A stretch of DNA of 64,000 nt from Sutcliffiella tianshenii (GCF_016908565.1 NZ_JAFBED010000002.1:496001-560000), one strand, 5' to 3'. Numbered from the stretch's first letter, positions 8,005-16,794 are shown. Translations and numbers: made by a program. The notes: generated by a model not told the origin, from the letters alone.

Positions 8005-9216
8005 TTACGGTTCTGTTGTTCCTTCTTCTGTGAGGAAGCTTTTGTTGCGGATTCCTGAGCGCCTGATGAAGAATGCGGATTCTACTTCAACCTCGGCTTC
8101 CGAAAAGACGCTATCCCAATCCTTTTCCAATTTTGAGTATTGCTTGGGATTGGAACGGTAATAGTCCTCACCGAATCCAAAAATGTCAGCTTGAAACTCT
8201 TTCTGCATCTTAACGATTGTAGCTTTGATTTTCTCTTCCATGTATAAGTTTAAAGCTTCTTCATGCATCTTATAGGTGGATATCTTCTCCAGATTTTTAT
8301 GGCACTGTGTTCCCTGAATCCTGGCTTCTCCACTGATTTTGACAATTAACTTAAGCCTTCCATTCTTTTTGGTGACTTTTCTATCCGAATGGGAGTTTAA
8401 TATCCGAAAATCCAAATAATTATCATCCTGTCCGGTGCTCCCAAGGTTGCACGGCACAGTCAAGCTTGTATGCTTCAGTCCCTGTGTCCATAGATAGTTC
8501 CTCGCTTCTTCCTTGGAAAGGAACCCTTCTAATTTATCTTTCTTGAAAATGGAGAGACCATCTATCACTACGATTGAATCAAGTTCTGTCATTTTATTTT
8601 GATCAATCGATTTTCCTGCCTCCGCTTTTCCTTGAATGGTTACGGCACTAGTTACTGGTTGCCGGCCTTTTGAGGTCAAGGAAAAGAAAAAGTCGGTCAA
8701 GCGTACATAAGGGTCACCACCCCATTCTTCCAGATACATCTGAATCTGCTTATGTATCTTTATCGAAGGGACCAGCTCAAGTGGATAAATCGTTTTTACG
8801 ATATCAGAAGCCTTGGCGTCCTTTGCGATAAGAATATTAAAATCATTCCGAAACTCTCCTGTCCGCTCCAAAAAATCCACAATATCACCAACACCCTGTC
8901 TGGCAACTTCCTCATCGATGACAATCACTCTAGTGTGTGAGTAGATAAGCTTTCTCGAAAGTCCTACATTCATCCTTTCTGTTAGTTCAGCAAGTGAATT
9001 GCCTTCTTCTTCAAAGGTGATGACCGGTGTAGCACTTCCATGCTGTTCGTTGGATAACTGCGGTGCATTAATCGTTTCCACCGTTAATTTGAACCTGGAG
9101 CTCTCCCCTTTTTCAATGGCTATTCCTGTTACAATGGATATTTCATTCAGCTCCACTTTATCCCAGCATCCCGTCTGCAGCATGAGAACAGAGAAAAAAA
9201 TCAGGATTTTCCTCAT
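8005..9216 (-). CDS. Germinant receptor C subunit (Ger(x)C lipoprotein)
   Basis: A 403-residue lipoprotein with a signal sequence and lipobox MLQTGC (C17) followed by WDKVELNEI, the diagnostic start of Ger(x)C proteins. C subunits sit on the outer face of the spore inner membrane as part of GerA-type nutrient receptors. Its start overlaps the A-subunit stop by 4 bp, so it is translationally coupled and is the last gene of a D-B-A-C operon. A weak hairpin (AAAGAAA / TTTCTTT) follows before ablB, so read-through into ablB is possible. Confidence 0.95.
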   Translation of the reverse strand: MRKILIFFSVLMLQTGCWDKVELNEISIVTGIAIEKGESSRFKLTVETINAPQLSNEQHGSATPVITFEEEGNSLAELTERMNVGLSRKLIYSHTRVIVIDEEVARQGVGDIVDFLERTGEFRNDFNILIAKDAKASDIVKTIYPLELVPSIKIHKQIQMYLEEWGGDPYVRLTDFFFSLTSKGRQPVTSAVTIQGKAEAGKSIDQNKMTELDSIVVIDGLSIFKKDKLEGFLSKEEARNYLWTQGLKHTSLTVPCNLGSTGQDDNYLDFRILNSHSDRKVTKKNGRLKLIVKISGEARIQGTQCHKNLEKISTYKMHEEALNLYMEEKIKATIVKMQKEFQADIFGFGEDYYRSNPKQYSKLEKDWDSVFSEAEVEVESAFFIRRSGIRNKSFLTEEGTTEP

Positions 9217-10805
9217 GTCACATTCCCCTCACTCTGTGACTTGGACCCTTGTGACGCTTTATCTCCAACCTTTTTTCCGTGTTTTGGCTTAAGATAAGAC
9301 GGCCTCGTAATATTGTCCCAGACCGGCATGCGCAAGAAAACATCCTTTTGATCCTCCATCAAAAACGGAGCAATGGGAGCCAGGTATGGTACACCAAAGG
9401 ACCTTAAGCTGGTCAGGTGTACGACCATGATCACCACAAGGAGCAATACCCCATATAAACCTATCATTGCAGCCACGATGATATAAACGAAACGCAGTAT
9501 GCGAGTCGCGACGGAAAAATTGTAGATTGGCGATACAAAGCTTGCAATAGCGGTCAATGCCACGATAATTATAAGAACACTTGATACGAGGCCCGCCTCG
9601 ACCGCCGCTTGACCGATGACAAGGGCTCCCACTATCGATACCGTTTGTCCGACTGCACGGGGCATGCGTACCCCCGCTTCCCTCAGCACCTCGAATGTCA
9701 GCTCCATCAGTAATATCTCAATCACCGCAGGAAAAGGCACTCCTTCCCGTTGAGCCTGGACACTGATCAAGAGGGAGGTGGGTATCAGTTCATGATGGTA
9801 GGTGGATATGGCAACATACAAAGATGGCAATAGCAGGGAGAACATAAATGCCACATATCTGATGATCCGTATGAAGGAGGCCATAAAGAAAGGTTGATAA
9901 TAATCTTCTGTTGAAATGAAGAAATCCGTGAATACTGTCGGTACACTCAAAGCAAACGGGCTTCCATCGACGATAATGATGATCTTCCCTTCAATCAGAT
10001 TGGCAGCAGCATTATCAGGCCTTTCTGTATTGAATGTCAATGGAAATGGAGTCATTGATTTATCTGTCAAAAATTCTTCGATATTCCCGCTATCAAATAA
10101 TCCCACTACATTAATTTTTTCTATCCGACTTTTAACCTCTTTTACTAGCTCCTCGTTTGTTATGCTTTTCATATACGCAATGACTACAGCAGTCCGGGTA
10201 TCCTGTCCGACACGATACTGCTCAAAGCAGAGATTCGGATTACGTATCCTTCTTCTTATCAGGCTTAGATTGGTTTTTATCGATTCTGTAAAACTGTCCT
10301 TCGGTCCACGAATGATGGTTTGGGTGCTTGGTTCACTTACAGTTCTTTTTTCAAGAGTCCCAAGGTTGATGCATACCGCCTTCTCTATCCCATCTATGAC
10401 AAGGACAGCATAACCATTTAGCAATTTCCAGAAAATCTGATGATAGTTTTCTGCAAAAGTGTAGGGAACCGAGGAGAAATACTCTTTCCTGAATTCCTCG
10501 AGATCCTCTGTTCCTTCGATAGCGTCTTTTCCTTCCGTATTTGTCAAAGGATCATATATTTCTTCAGTGAGCCTTTCCTTATTGATAAGGGTATCAAAAT
10601 AATAGACCTTGCCGTCCCTGTTGCCGACCAGTACAGTGGAATAGTGAAAATCGATCGAATGGGAAAATTCCTTTTTTATAATGACATCCACCTTTTCCAA
10701 TGAAGGATCGAGCGGCCTCTCTTTTCCACCATCAGAATATAATTCCTTTTCTGTTGCCGTCATTTCCGTATCTTTGTTGGAGAACATTTTATTCAGCCAT
10801 TCCAT
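9213..10805 (-). CDS. Germinant receptor A subunit (GerAA/GerKA type)
   Basis: A 530-residue GerA-family A subunit: a large soluble N-terminal region (about 1-290), the conserved GKIIIIVDGSPFALSVPTVF block, then four to five membrane segments with the family signatures REAGVRMPRAVGQTVSIVGALVIGQAAVEAG and a short basic cytosolic tail. A subunits act with B and C in nutrient sensing during germination. It overlaps the B gene upstream by 13 bp and the C gene downstream by 4 bp, giving a tightly coupled operon. Which nutrient is sensed cannot be read from sequence. Confidence 0.95.
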   Translation of the reverse strand: MEWLNKMFSNKDTEMTATEKELYSDGGKERPLDPSLEKVDVIIKKEFSHSIDFHYSTVLVGNRDGKVYYFDTLINKERLTEEIYDPLTNTEGKDAIEGTEDLEEFRKEYFSSVPYTFAENYHQIFWKLLNGYAVLVIDGIEKAVCINLGTLEKRTVSEPSTQTIIRGPKDSFTESIKTNLSLIRRRIRNPNLCFEQYRVGQDTRTAVVIAYMKSITNEELVKEVKSRIEKINVVGLFDSGNIEEFLTDKSMTPFPLTFNTERPDNAAANLIEGKIIIIVDGSPFALSVPTVFTDFFISTEDYYQPFFMASFIRIIRYVAFMFSLLLPSLYVAISTYHHELIPTSLLISVQAQREGVPFPAVIEILLMELTFEVLREAGVRMPRAVGQTVSIVGALVIGQAAVEAGLVSSVLIIIVALTAIASFVSPIYNFSVATRILRFVYIIVAAMIGLYGVLLLVVIMVVHLTSLRSFGVPYLAPIAPFLMEDQKDVFLRMPVWDNITRPSYLKPKHGKKVGDKASQGSKSQSEGNVT

Positions 10806-11914
10806 TCAAACCCGCTCCTCTGCTTCTTTCCTCTCGTCTTAAACATCATGATCACCAAAATGAAAAGAGGTAGGATGAATTGAAAAGGAACATGAATGTA
10901 TAGTGGGACTATGTTCAACCCCTCTTCAATATGTTCTGCAAAATTCTCGGTAATCAAGATCGATATTAAGGCAATCAATGCACCTATAGGCATGAGGTAT
11001 ACTCTGTATGGCCTTCCCGATAATTGCTCAAGACCTTTTAAGGCCCCAAAGAAAAGTATGCAAACTTTAACGATTACGCCATACATGACAACAAATACAA
11101 CCACGATATCCACTCGTTCGATAAAGTCCAATAAGGAAACTTCCCTCGCAGCAGACAACAATGGGAAGTTGGCCCTCCCTTTCATCTCATAGCCAAGCGT
11201 CATCACTTGAATGACGGCTGAGTAGAACAAAACGATGGTACTCGTAATGACACTTGCAACTGCAAATCCCCTTGCTTTTTTGAACTTAGTGACATAAGGG
11301 AGGACAATGGCAAAAGCTATCAATTCCCCGAATGGGAAGGTCAGAAGGTCAGGGAATATCGACTTGAAAACAGGCTTGATCCCTTCAGCTAGTATCGGAA
11401 GCATATAACTGATATGCAATTCTCCTGAAAGCATGATGAAGAGTCCAACAAGAAAAGTAAAAGAAAACACATAGGGAAAGAAGATTTCAGAAGTCCTTGA
11501 AACCACTTCTATACCTGATTTCAACATATAGACGATCGTAAGCATAATCGTAATTGAAATTATTTCAATAGGGGTATAAATGAAAATTGTACTGACTATC
11601 AGTTCACCGAAATCCCTCAAAACCCTGGCAGAAATGTAAATAAAATAGATGATGTATAAGAAAATGATGACCCTTCCCATCCATTTCCCGAGTGCCATTT
11701 CAACTATTTCGAAGAAGTTTTTCCCCGGCTTTTTTGAAAGAAGATAATGGAGCATCATTATATAGATGACCCCTATCCCACCCGCTATCAAGATGGCAAG
11801 CCATACATTCTGTTTTGCTTCGCTCCCGATCCCGACCACCGTGGCACTGCCCATTTCAAAGATCAGAATGATGATAAATAATTGTGTCAGTGATATCGTT
11901 TCCTTACTACCCAT
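10793..11914 (-). CDS. Germinant receptor B subunit (APC-type spore permease)
   Basis: A 373-residue integral membrane protein with about ten hydrophobic segments, of the spore germination permease family (GerAB/GerKB), beginning MGSKETISLTQLFIIILIFE. B subunits are the likely nutrient-binding component. I place the start at ATG 11914 rather than at an earlier in-frame codon, because family members begin with this segment and the preceding 30 codons lie inside the upstream D gene. It overlaps that gene by 8 bp and the A gene by 13 bp. B preceding A is unusual for these operons. Confidence 0.93.
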   Translation of the reverse strand: MGSKETISLTQLFIIILIFEMGSATVVGIGSEAKQNVWLAILIAGGIGVIYIMMLHYLLSKKPGKNFFEIVEMALGKWMGRVIIFLYIIYFIYISARVLRDFGELIVSTIFIYTPIEIISITIMLTIVYMLKSGIEVVSRTSEIFFPYVFSFTFLVGLFIMLSGELHISYMLPILAEGIKPVFKSIFPDLLTFPFGELIAFAIVLPYVTKFKKARGFAVASVITSTIVLFYSAVIQVMTLGYEMKGRANFPLLSAAREVSLLDFIERVDIVVVFVVMYGVIVKVCILFFGALKGLEQLSGRPYRVYLMPIGALIALISILITENFAEHIEEGLNIVPLYIHVPFQFILPLFILVIMMFKTRGKKQRSGFEWNG

Positions 11915-12143
11915 TTTCAGCAGTACTCCCGGATTTATTATTTTTTTTGCGTAAATCAAGATAGAGTGCGTGGAAAATTCCATACAATCCAAAAAGGTAG
12001 ACATACCATTCTCTTATTCCCGTATCAAATGTAAAGAGCTGAGAAATACAGGTCATATAATCCATGTCGTAATAATAGCAATCAAGAAAACTGATAAAGA
12101 ATAAGGTGCATGCATAAATTAGGACAGTCATGAAAGTGATCAT
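11907..12143 (-). CDS. Germinant receptor D-type subunit (small two-TM protein)
   Basis: A 78-residue membrane protein with two hydrophobic segments (about 1-25 and 45-65, WYVYLFGLYGIFHALYLDL) and a basic C-terminal tail (RKKNNKSG). Size, topology and position in a gerA-type operon match the D subunits described as modulators of Bacillus germinant receptors. The ATG at 12143 is chosen because GGTGAGG lies six bases upstream; an ATG one codon earlier and a GTG at 12155 are alternatives. It is the first gene of the operon and overlaps the B gene by 8 bp. Confidence 0.75.
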   Translation of the reverse strand: MITFMTVLIYACTLFFISFLDCYYYDMDYMTCISQLFTFDTGIREWYVYLFGLYGIFHALYLDLRKKNNKSGSTAENG

Positions 12144-12168
12144 CATATTCCTCACCGCCTTTTCCCAA

Positions 12169-12198
12169 TAGTATTTTCATTTTCCAATGGGATATGTA
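12169..12198 (-). promoter_or_regulatory. Candidate sigma-G-type promoter of the D-B-A-C ger operon
   Basis: On the minus strand TACATA is followed after 17 bases by AATACTA, against the sigma-G consensus TGAATA / CATACTA (4 of 6 and 6 of 7). It is about 25 bp upstream of the first gene. GerA-type operons are normally forespore-expressed from sigma-G, which fits, but the -35 match is weak. Confidence 0.4.
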
Positions 12199-12245
12199 AT
12201 TGTTGGGAAAATAAAGAAGAAATGATAGCATTTTCATTTTTAAAA

Positions 12246-12281
12246 AAAGAAACCGTCCTGATTGGTGCAGGCACGGTTTTC
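12246..12281 (-). terminator. Terminator behind yodQ
   Basis: On the minus strand AAACCGTGCCTG pairs with CAGGACGGTTT (one C-C mismatch) and is followed by CTTTTTTT. It separates yodTSRQ from the ger operon, so the operon needs its own promoter. Confidence 0.85.
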
Positions 12282-12290
12282 ATGAGATTG

Positions 12291-13559
12291 CTATTTAGCT
12301 TTTTCACACCAGTCAATTAAGGTCAAGGCAATGATTTCTGCGCAGTCCAGCATGCTATCAATATAAATGTATTCGTTAGGATGATGGGCTACCTCGGTGG
12401 TTCCTGGGCCGAATACTACAGTGGGGATGTTTCCGACCCTGGTGAATAGGCCTCCATCCGTACCCCAAGGAGAGGCTTCTAATTTGGCGTCTTTTTGTGT
12501 CACATCTTTATAATTCTTCTGGATTAATTGAACAAAGGGATGCTTCTCTTCAATAGCTCCGGGCACCCAGCGTGCACCGTACCATTCCAGTTCGACTGGA
12601 TGATCGGCAAACCAACTGTCTTTGTCCTTGATGGTTGACAATACTTTTTCCATTTCTTCTTGCACCTCATGGATGCCCTCCTCGGGCCCTACACCTATCC
12701 TACCCTCAAGCGTAACCAGGTCGGGTACAGAGGACGGCCAGTTCCCCCCTTGGATCTTCCCTATATTGATGGGAAGAGGTATCGGAATCGTGGCATATAG
12801 AGGGTCCTTAACGCGCTTATTCCTTTCCTCCTCTAATTTCCTTAATACATCTATCACATAAAGCGATTTTTCTATTGCACTTACCCCTTCATACCTTGTA
12901 CCCCCGTGTGCCGACTTACCTTTGATTTTCAGTCGGAACCACATGGAGCCTTGTTGCTTGGGGAATATTTTCATATTGGTTGGTTCCGGAATCAAAGCCG
13001 CATCCGCTTTGTAGCCTCGTAAAATGGCAGCGAGTGTGCCTGCTCCCCCGCTTTCTTCTTCTATTACACTTTGAAAAATGACATCTCCCTTCAGGTGTAT
13101 CCCTGCAGCCTGCAGGGCCTCTATGGCGATCAGCAAGGCAACATTACCGCCCTTCATGTCAGTGGTGCCCCTGCCATAGACCTTGCCGTTCTCTATTTTC
13201 CCTTCATATGGATCACAATCCCACTGTATGGTATCCCCTTCAGGAACCACATCGATATGTCCATTCAAAATGATGGACCGACCTCCCCCTTTGCCCTTCC
13301 AGCACGCTACGACATTCGGGGAGTCGTTAAAGCTCTCTCTGGTCGATACAAAATTCTCATTTTCCTTCAGTACTTTACTGTCCGGTTCCCAAATATCAAT
13401 CTCAAGACCAAGCTCCCTGCAAACCTCTATGACAATTGCTTGTGCTGAACTTTCTTGTCCCTGGACACTCTTTTCCTGAACAAGTCTTTGTAAGAGTGTA
13501 ACTGCTTTCCCCTTGTTTTTCCTGATCCATTGATGAATCTCACCTGCTATCTTTTCCAC
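12291..13559 (-). CDS. yodQ: M20-family deacetylase/peptidase (YodQ-like)
   Basis: A 422-residue M20 metallohydrolase of the ArgE/DapE type. The metal site is visible: NGHIDVVPEGD (His and Asp ligands), GRGTTDMKGG, the catalytic/ligand pair in IEEESGGAG, and a late histidine in VAHHPNEY. In B. subtilis the equivalent gene lies in the yodT-S-R-Q-P-kamA operon and YodQ is proposed to remove the acetyl group from an acetamido intermediate of beta-lysine breakdown. GTG 13559 is chosen because GGGGG lies eight bases upstream; the longer frame would use a TTG without a site. A terminator follows. Confidence 0.88.
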   Translation of the reverse strand: MEKIAGEIHQWIRKNKGKAVTLLQRLVQEKSVQGQESSAQAIVIEVCRELGLEIDIWEPDSKVLKENENFVSTRESFNDSPNVVACWKGKGGGRSIILNGHIDVVPEGDTIQWDCDPYEGKIENGKVYGRGTTDMKGGNVALLIAIEALQAAGIHLKGDVIFQSVIEEESGGAGTLAAILRGYKADAALIPEPTNMKIFPKQQGSMWFRLKIKGKSAHGGTRYEGVSAIEKSLYVIDVLRKLEEERNKRVKDPLYATIPIPLPINIGKIQGGNWPSSVPDLVTLEGRIGVGPEEGIHEVQEEMEKVLSTIKDKDSWFADHPVELEWYGARWVPGAIEEKHPFVQLIQKNYKDVTQKDAKLEASPWGTDGGLFTRVGNIPTVVFGPGTTEVAHHPNEYIYIDSMLDCAEIIALTLIDWCEKAK

Positions 13560-13607
13560 TCTCTCATCCCCCTTCAGCCTTGGCACCAAACTCTTGGAGC
13601 CTATACT

Positions 13608-14267
13608 TCACTCAATTGTAAAGTCAGATGATAAAGTGAAGGTTGCAGCTGTTTTCCGCTTCACCATTTCGAGTGTTGCCCCAGGCATCAGTTCCATTAA
13701 GACCAGTCCTGTTGGTGTTACTTCAAAAACTGCAAGCTCCGTAATGATCAAATCAACACAACATGGTGTGGTAATGGGAAGTGTACATGATGGAAGAATT
13801 TTAGGACTGCCGTCTCGATCGCAATGATTCATCAGTACGATTACTTTTTTCGCTTTTTGCGACAATTCCATGGCACCGCCCATACCCGGCACCCGCTTGC
13901 CCGGTACGATCCAGTTTGCAAGGTCACCAGTTTCACTGACTTGAAGCGAACCAAGTATAGTAACATCCAATTTCCCTCTTCTTATCATCCCGAAAGCGAT
14001 CGTACTATCCGAATAAGAGGCTCCTATCTGTAAGGTTACCGGGTATCCTGCTGCATTGCACAAATTTTCATCCGCTTTACCCTCATCAGGAGTCGGTCCC
14101 ATTCCGAGGACACCATTTTCTGCATGGAACATGACATGGATATCTTTCGGAAGATGATTGGGAACAAGAGAAGGTATGCCGATTCCGAGATTAACTACCA
14201 TCCCGTCTGTTATTTCCTGCGCTGCCCTTTTTGCAATCAAGTTCCGTATGCCGGATCCCATACCCAT
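13608..14267 (-). CDS. yodR: CoA-transferase beta subunit (YodR)
   Basis: A 219-residue family I CoA-transferase subunit B (AtoA/ScoB-like) with the NLGIGIPSLV segment and the catalytic glutamate motif AENGVLGMGP. With YodS it forms a heteromeric enzyme that should transfer CoA to an acid of the beta-lysine route, such as a 3-oxo-6-acetamidohexanoate-type substrate; the exact substrate is inferred from the operon. The gene overlaps yodS by 31 bp and precedes yodQ by 48 bp, all on one transcript. Confidence 0.92.
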   Translation of the reverse strand: MGMGSGIRNLIAKRAAQEITDGMVVNLGIGIPSLVPNHLPKDIHVMFHAENGVLGMGPTPDEGKADENLCNAAGYPVTLQIGASYSDSTIAFGMIRRGKLDVTILGSLQVSETGDLANWIVPGKRVPGMGGAMELSQKAKKVIVLMNHCDRDGSPKILPSCTLPITTPCCVDLIITELAVFEVTPTGLVLMELMPGATLEMVKRKTAATFTLSSDFTIE

Positions 14268-14953
14268 GTCCAGTTCACCCCTTTACTTTGAATCATGTAA
14301 TCTACATAAACTCCCGGTACGATGATTTCCTCCGGATCGAGACCCCCGAGCGGTACGAACTCTTCCACTTCCACAATGGTAATGTCCCCAGCCATAGCCA
14401 CAAGCGGATTGGTGTTCCTGGCACTTTTATCAAAAATCAAATTGCCATACGGATCCGCTTTTTTTGCATAGACGATAGATACATCCGCCGTAAGGGAAGG
14501 CTCGATGATGTAGTTCCGTTCCTCGACTTTGGCAAACTGCTTGTTTTTGGTGACGACTTCACTATTGATCCCCACATCGACCAGGATGCCCCCGAGCCCC
14601 ACTCCCCCTGCACGGATCCTTTCGACCAGGGTGCCTTGTGGATTGAATTCCACCTCAAGTGTTCCTTCCGTCATTTGCCTCCCTGCAATCGGATTGGATC
14701 CAATATGGGAGGCGATCAGTTTTTTCGCCAGCCCCTCACAAACAACCTTCCCTATTCCTATGGTAGGGAAGCCGGCATCATTACCTATCAGGGTAAGCCC
14801 ACTCGCACCTGAATCAATGAGCATGTCAACTAAGGTAGGTGGCGATCCCACTCCTCCGAACCCTCCGAACATGATGGTAATGCCGTTTTTGAATAAATGC
14901 ATGATCTCCAAGGAGTCTTTAATTTTCCCAAATGTATTATCAATCTTTTCCAC
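14237..14953 (-). CDS. yodS: CoA-transferase alpha subunit (YodS)
   Basis: A 238-residue family I CoA-transferase subunit A, with the glycine-rich MFGGFGGVGSP motif near residue 30 and AKKADPYGNLIFDKSARNTNP further on. Partner of YodR. The start is GTG at 14953 with AAGGGGTGG upstream. It begins 14 bp after yodT and overlaps yodR, a sign of translational coupling and equal subunit synthesis. Confidence 0.92.
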   Translation of the reverse strand: MEKIDNTFGKIKDSLEIMHLFKNGITIMFGGFGGVGSPPTLVDMLIDSGASGLTLIGNDAGFPTIGIGKVVCEGLAKKLIASHIGSNPIAGRQMTEGTLEVEFNPQGTLVERIRAGGVGLGGILVDVGINSEVVTKNKQFAKVEERNYIIEPSLTADVSIVYAKKADPYGNLIFDKSARNTNPLVAMAGDITIVEVEEFVPLGGLDPEEIIVPGVYVDYMIQSKGVNWTWVWDPAYGT

Positions 14954-14967
14954 CCTGCCGCCACCCC

Positions 14968-16302
14968 TTAAAGTTCTTCTGCTATTTCCGACAATGTAAT
15001 ATCTAGGATTGAGATAAGTTCCTCAATTTCTTTTTTCGTCACAGACAGTGGGGGGGCGATGATGATGGCATCTCCTCCGATCCCTTCTGTACCTGCTGAA
15101 GCCGGGTATATGAGCAACCCATTTTTTTGTGCCTTTTCTATCAATTTGAAAGTAACTGCCTTTTCCTGTGAAAAAGGATACTTGGTGGTGTGATCTGCCA
15201 CAATTTCCAGTCCCAGCAATAATCCTTTTCCTCTGACCTCCCCTATGATAGGGTACTTGACCTGTAAACCTTCGAGAAGTTGCTTCAGATAGACCCCCAT
15301 TACCCTTGCATTTTCCACAAGGTCTTCTTTCTCTATATATTTCAATACTGCCAAAGCCACGGCAGCCGATTGGGGGTTTGCGCTGTACGTATGACCGCTC
15401 ATGATTATTTTTGAACCATTCATTATTGTCTCGATGATATCATTGCTGACAAGCGTCGCCGCAATAGGAGTATATCCAGCACTCATTCCTTTTCCAATAC
15501 AGATGATATCGGGGGTCACACCCCAATGTTCCATGGCGAACATTGTTCCTGTTCTTCCAATCCCTGTCATTACTTCGTCTGCAATAAAAAGGATTTCGTA
15601 CTTTTTACAGATTTCTTCGACTTTTTGATAATATCCATCAGGTGGCGTCACAGCACCTGCTGCTGCTCCGACTATCGGTTCTGCAACAAAAGCTGCTATA
15701 TTTTCCGCTCCAATTTCCAGGATGGCCCTTTCAAGATCCATGGCACAACTCAAACCACACTCTGGATATTGCAGATTGAATGGACAGCGGTAGCAGTAAG
15801 GAGGTTCCACGATTGGTGACTTCTCCAATATAGATTCAAATCGGCTCCTTCGGTCTGCATGTCCCGATAAGGAGAGTGCGCCGATGGTAATTCCGTGATA
15901 GCTTTTCCATCTTGAAATGATTTGGTTTTTGTCTGGTTGGCCCCGCTCCTGCCAGAATTGGATGGCTACTTTCATCGCGGTCTCGATTGATTCTGTACCG
16001 CTATTTACAAAAAAGGACCAATTTACATCACCTGGAGCAAGCTTCATTAATTTTTCCGCCAATTTTTCTGCCGGCTCGCTACTGAACTGGGATCGATAAA
16101 CAAAAGAAACCTTTCCAGCCTGCACTGTCATCGCATCTATGACAGCTTGTACATGGTGACCGATGCTTGCCGTCACCGCCCCTGATGATCCGTCCAGATA
16201 CTTCTTGCCATTTACATCATACAGATAGACACCCATACCATGACTGATTATCGGATAATTTTTATCCAATAGTGGTTTGATCAAATAGGATTGTTGATCC
16301 AT
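14968..16302 (-). CDS. yodT: PLP-dependent class III aminotransferase (YodT)
   Basis: A 444-residue class III (omega) aminotransferase. Visible marks: FFVNSGTESIETAMK (cofactor phosphate region), RWKSYHGIT, LFIADEVMTGIGRTG (PLP aspartate) and the Schiff-base lysine in DIICIGKGMSAGY. In the proposed beta-lysine route it removes the 3-amino group from N6-acetyl-beta-lysine. It is the first gene of yodT-S-R-Q. The ATG follows GGGAGGGGAG. A near-consensus cre sequence lies 28 bp upstream, suggesting CcpA control. Confidence 0.93.
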   Translation of the reverse strand: MDQQSYLIKPLLDKNYPIISHGMGVYLYDVNGKKYLDGSSGAVTASIGHHVQAVIDAMTVQAGKVSFVYRSQFSSEPAEKLAEKLMKLAPGDVNWSFFVNSGTESIETAMKVAIQFWQERGQPDKNQIISRWKSYHGITIGALSLSGHADRRSRFESILEKSPIVEPPYCYRCPFNLQYPECGLSCAMDLERAILEIGAENIAAFVAEPIVGAAAGAVTPPDGYYQKVEEICKKYEILFIADEVMTGIGRTGTMFAMEHWGVTPDIICIGKGMSAGYTPIAATLVSNDIIETIMNGSKIIMSGHTYSANPQSAAVALAVLKYIEKEDLVENARVMGVYLKQLLEGLQVKYPIIGEVRGKGLLLGLEIVADHTTKYPFSQEKAVTFKLIEKAQKNGLLIYPASAGTEGIGGDAIIIAPPLSVTKKEIEELISILDITLSEIAEEL

Positions 16303-16329
16303 AAACGATTACTCCCCTCCCTCTTCTGC

Positions 16330-16343
16330 TGTAACCGTTTACC
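16330..16343 (-). promoter_or_regulatory. cre (CcpA) site upstream of yodT
   Basis: TGTAACCGTTTACC on the plus strand matches TGWAANCGNTNWCA at every defined position except the last. It lies between the yodT start codon and a candidate promoter (-10 CATAAT(CT) at 16353-16360, readable as a sigma-A or sigma-E -10), the usual position for repression or road-blocking. Confidence 0.6.
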
Positions 16344-16471
16344 AAGGACTAGAGATTATGGTCTGTTGCAGCTTAATAATCCACTTAATCTATCCTATGT
16401 TCACTGCAACAAATTCTTTCATACAAAAAAGAGGCTAGAGAATGGTCAATATGAAACGTTTAACGGCAAAA

Positions 16472-16515
16472 GAAAAAAAACATCCCATGATGGTTTTCAT
16501 CAAGGGATGTTTTTC
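16472..16515. terminator. Terminator behind the YjcZ-type gene
   Basis: ACATCCC..ATGATG pairs with CATCA..GGGATGT, with A- and T-runs on either side, so it can act on both strands. It lies 24 bp after the stop of the YjcZ gene. Confidence 0.85.
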
Positions 16516-16538
16516 TACGTCCTCTGTTTTTTCAATTC

Positions 16539-16685
16539 TTAATACTTACAGCAGCAAGCGCCAACAATGATTAAAAGAATGAATAAAACAACAATCAAAA
16601 CAAATGTATTTCCGCAACCGTGAGCAGGTGCTACGTTAGTCGGATAACCACAAGGTCCACAAGTGTAGTAACAGTAGTCTTGCAT
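16539..16685 (-). CDS. YjcZ family sporulation peptide (48 aa)
   Basis: A 48-residue peptide, Cys/Gly-rich at the N-terminus (MQDYCYYTCGPCGYPT) with the hallmark hydrophobic segment [19 protein letters not shown] at the end. This is the YjcZ family of small spore-associated membrane peptides. ATG 16685 follows AGGAGTGATG. The gene has its own terminator and a sigma-K-type promoter upstream, which supports late mother-cell expression. Confidence 0.88.
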   Translation of the reverse strand: MQDYCYYTCGPCGYPTNVAPAHGCGNTFVLIVVLFILLIIVGACCCKY

Positions 16686-16716
16686 AATCATCACTCCTGT
16701 TTGATATTTACACTTC

Positions 16717-16744
16717 TACACTATGAAATAGGTGGCTGTCCCGT
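16717..16744 (-). promoter_or_regulatory. Sigma-K-type promoter of the YjcZ gene
   Basis: On the minus strand: AC, 17 bases, then CATAGTGTA, a full match to the sigma-K pattern AC-N16/17-CATANNNTA. The predicted start is near 16709, about 24 bp before the start codon. Confidence 0.6.
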
Positions 16745-16794
16745 ATGTGCATATGCCCATATTCAAGAAAAATACTAAAAACTAAATAAAATAA

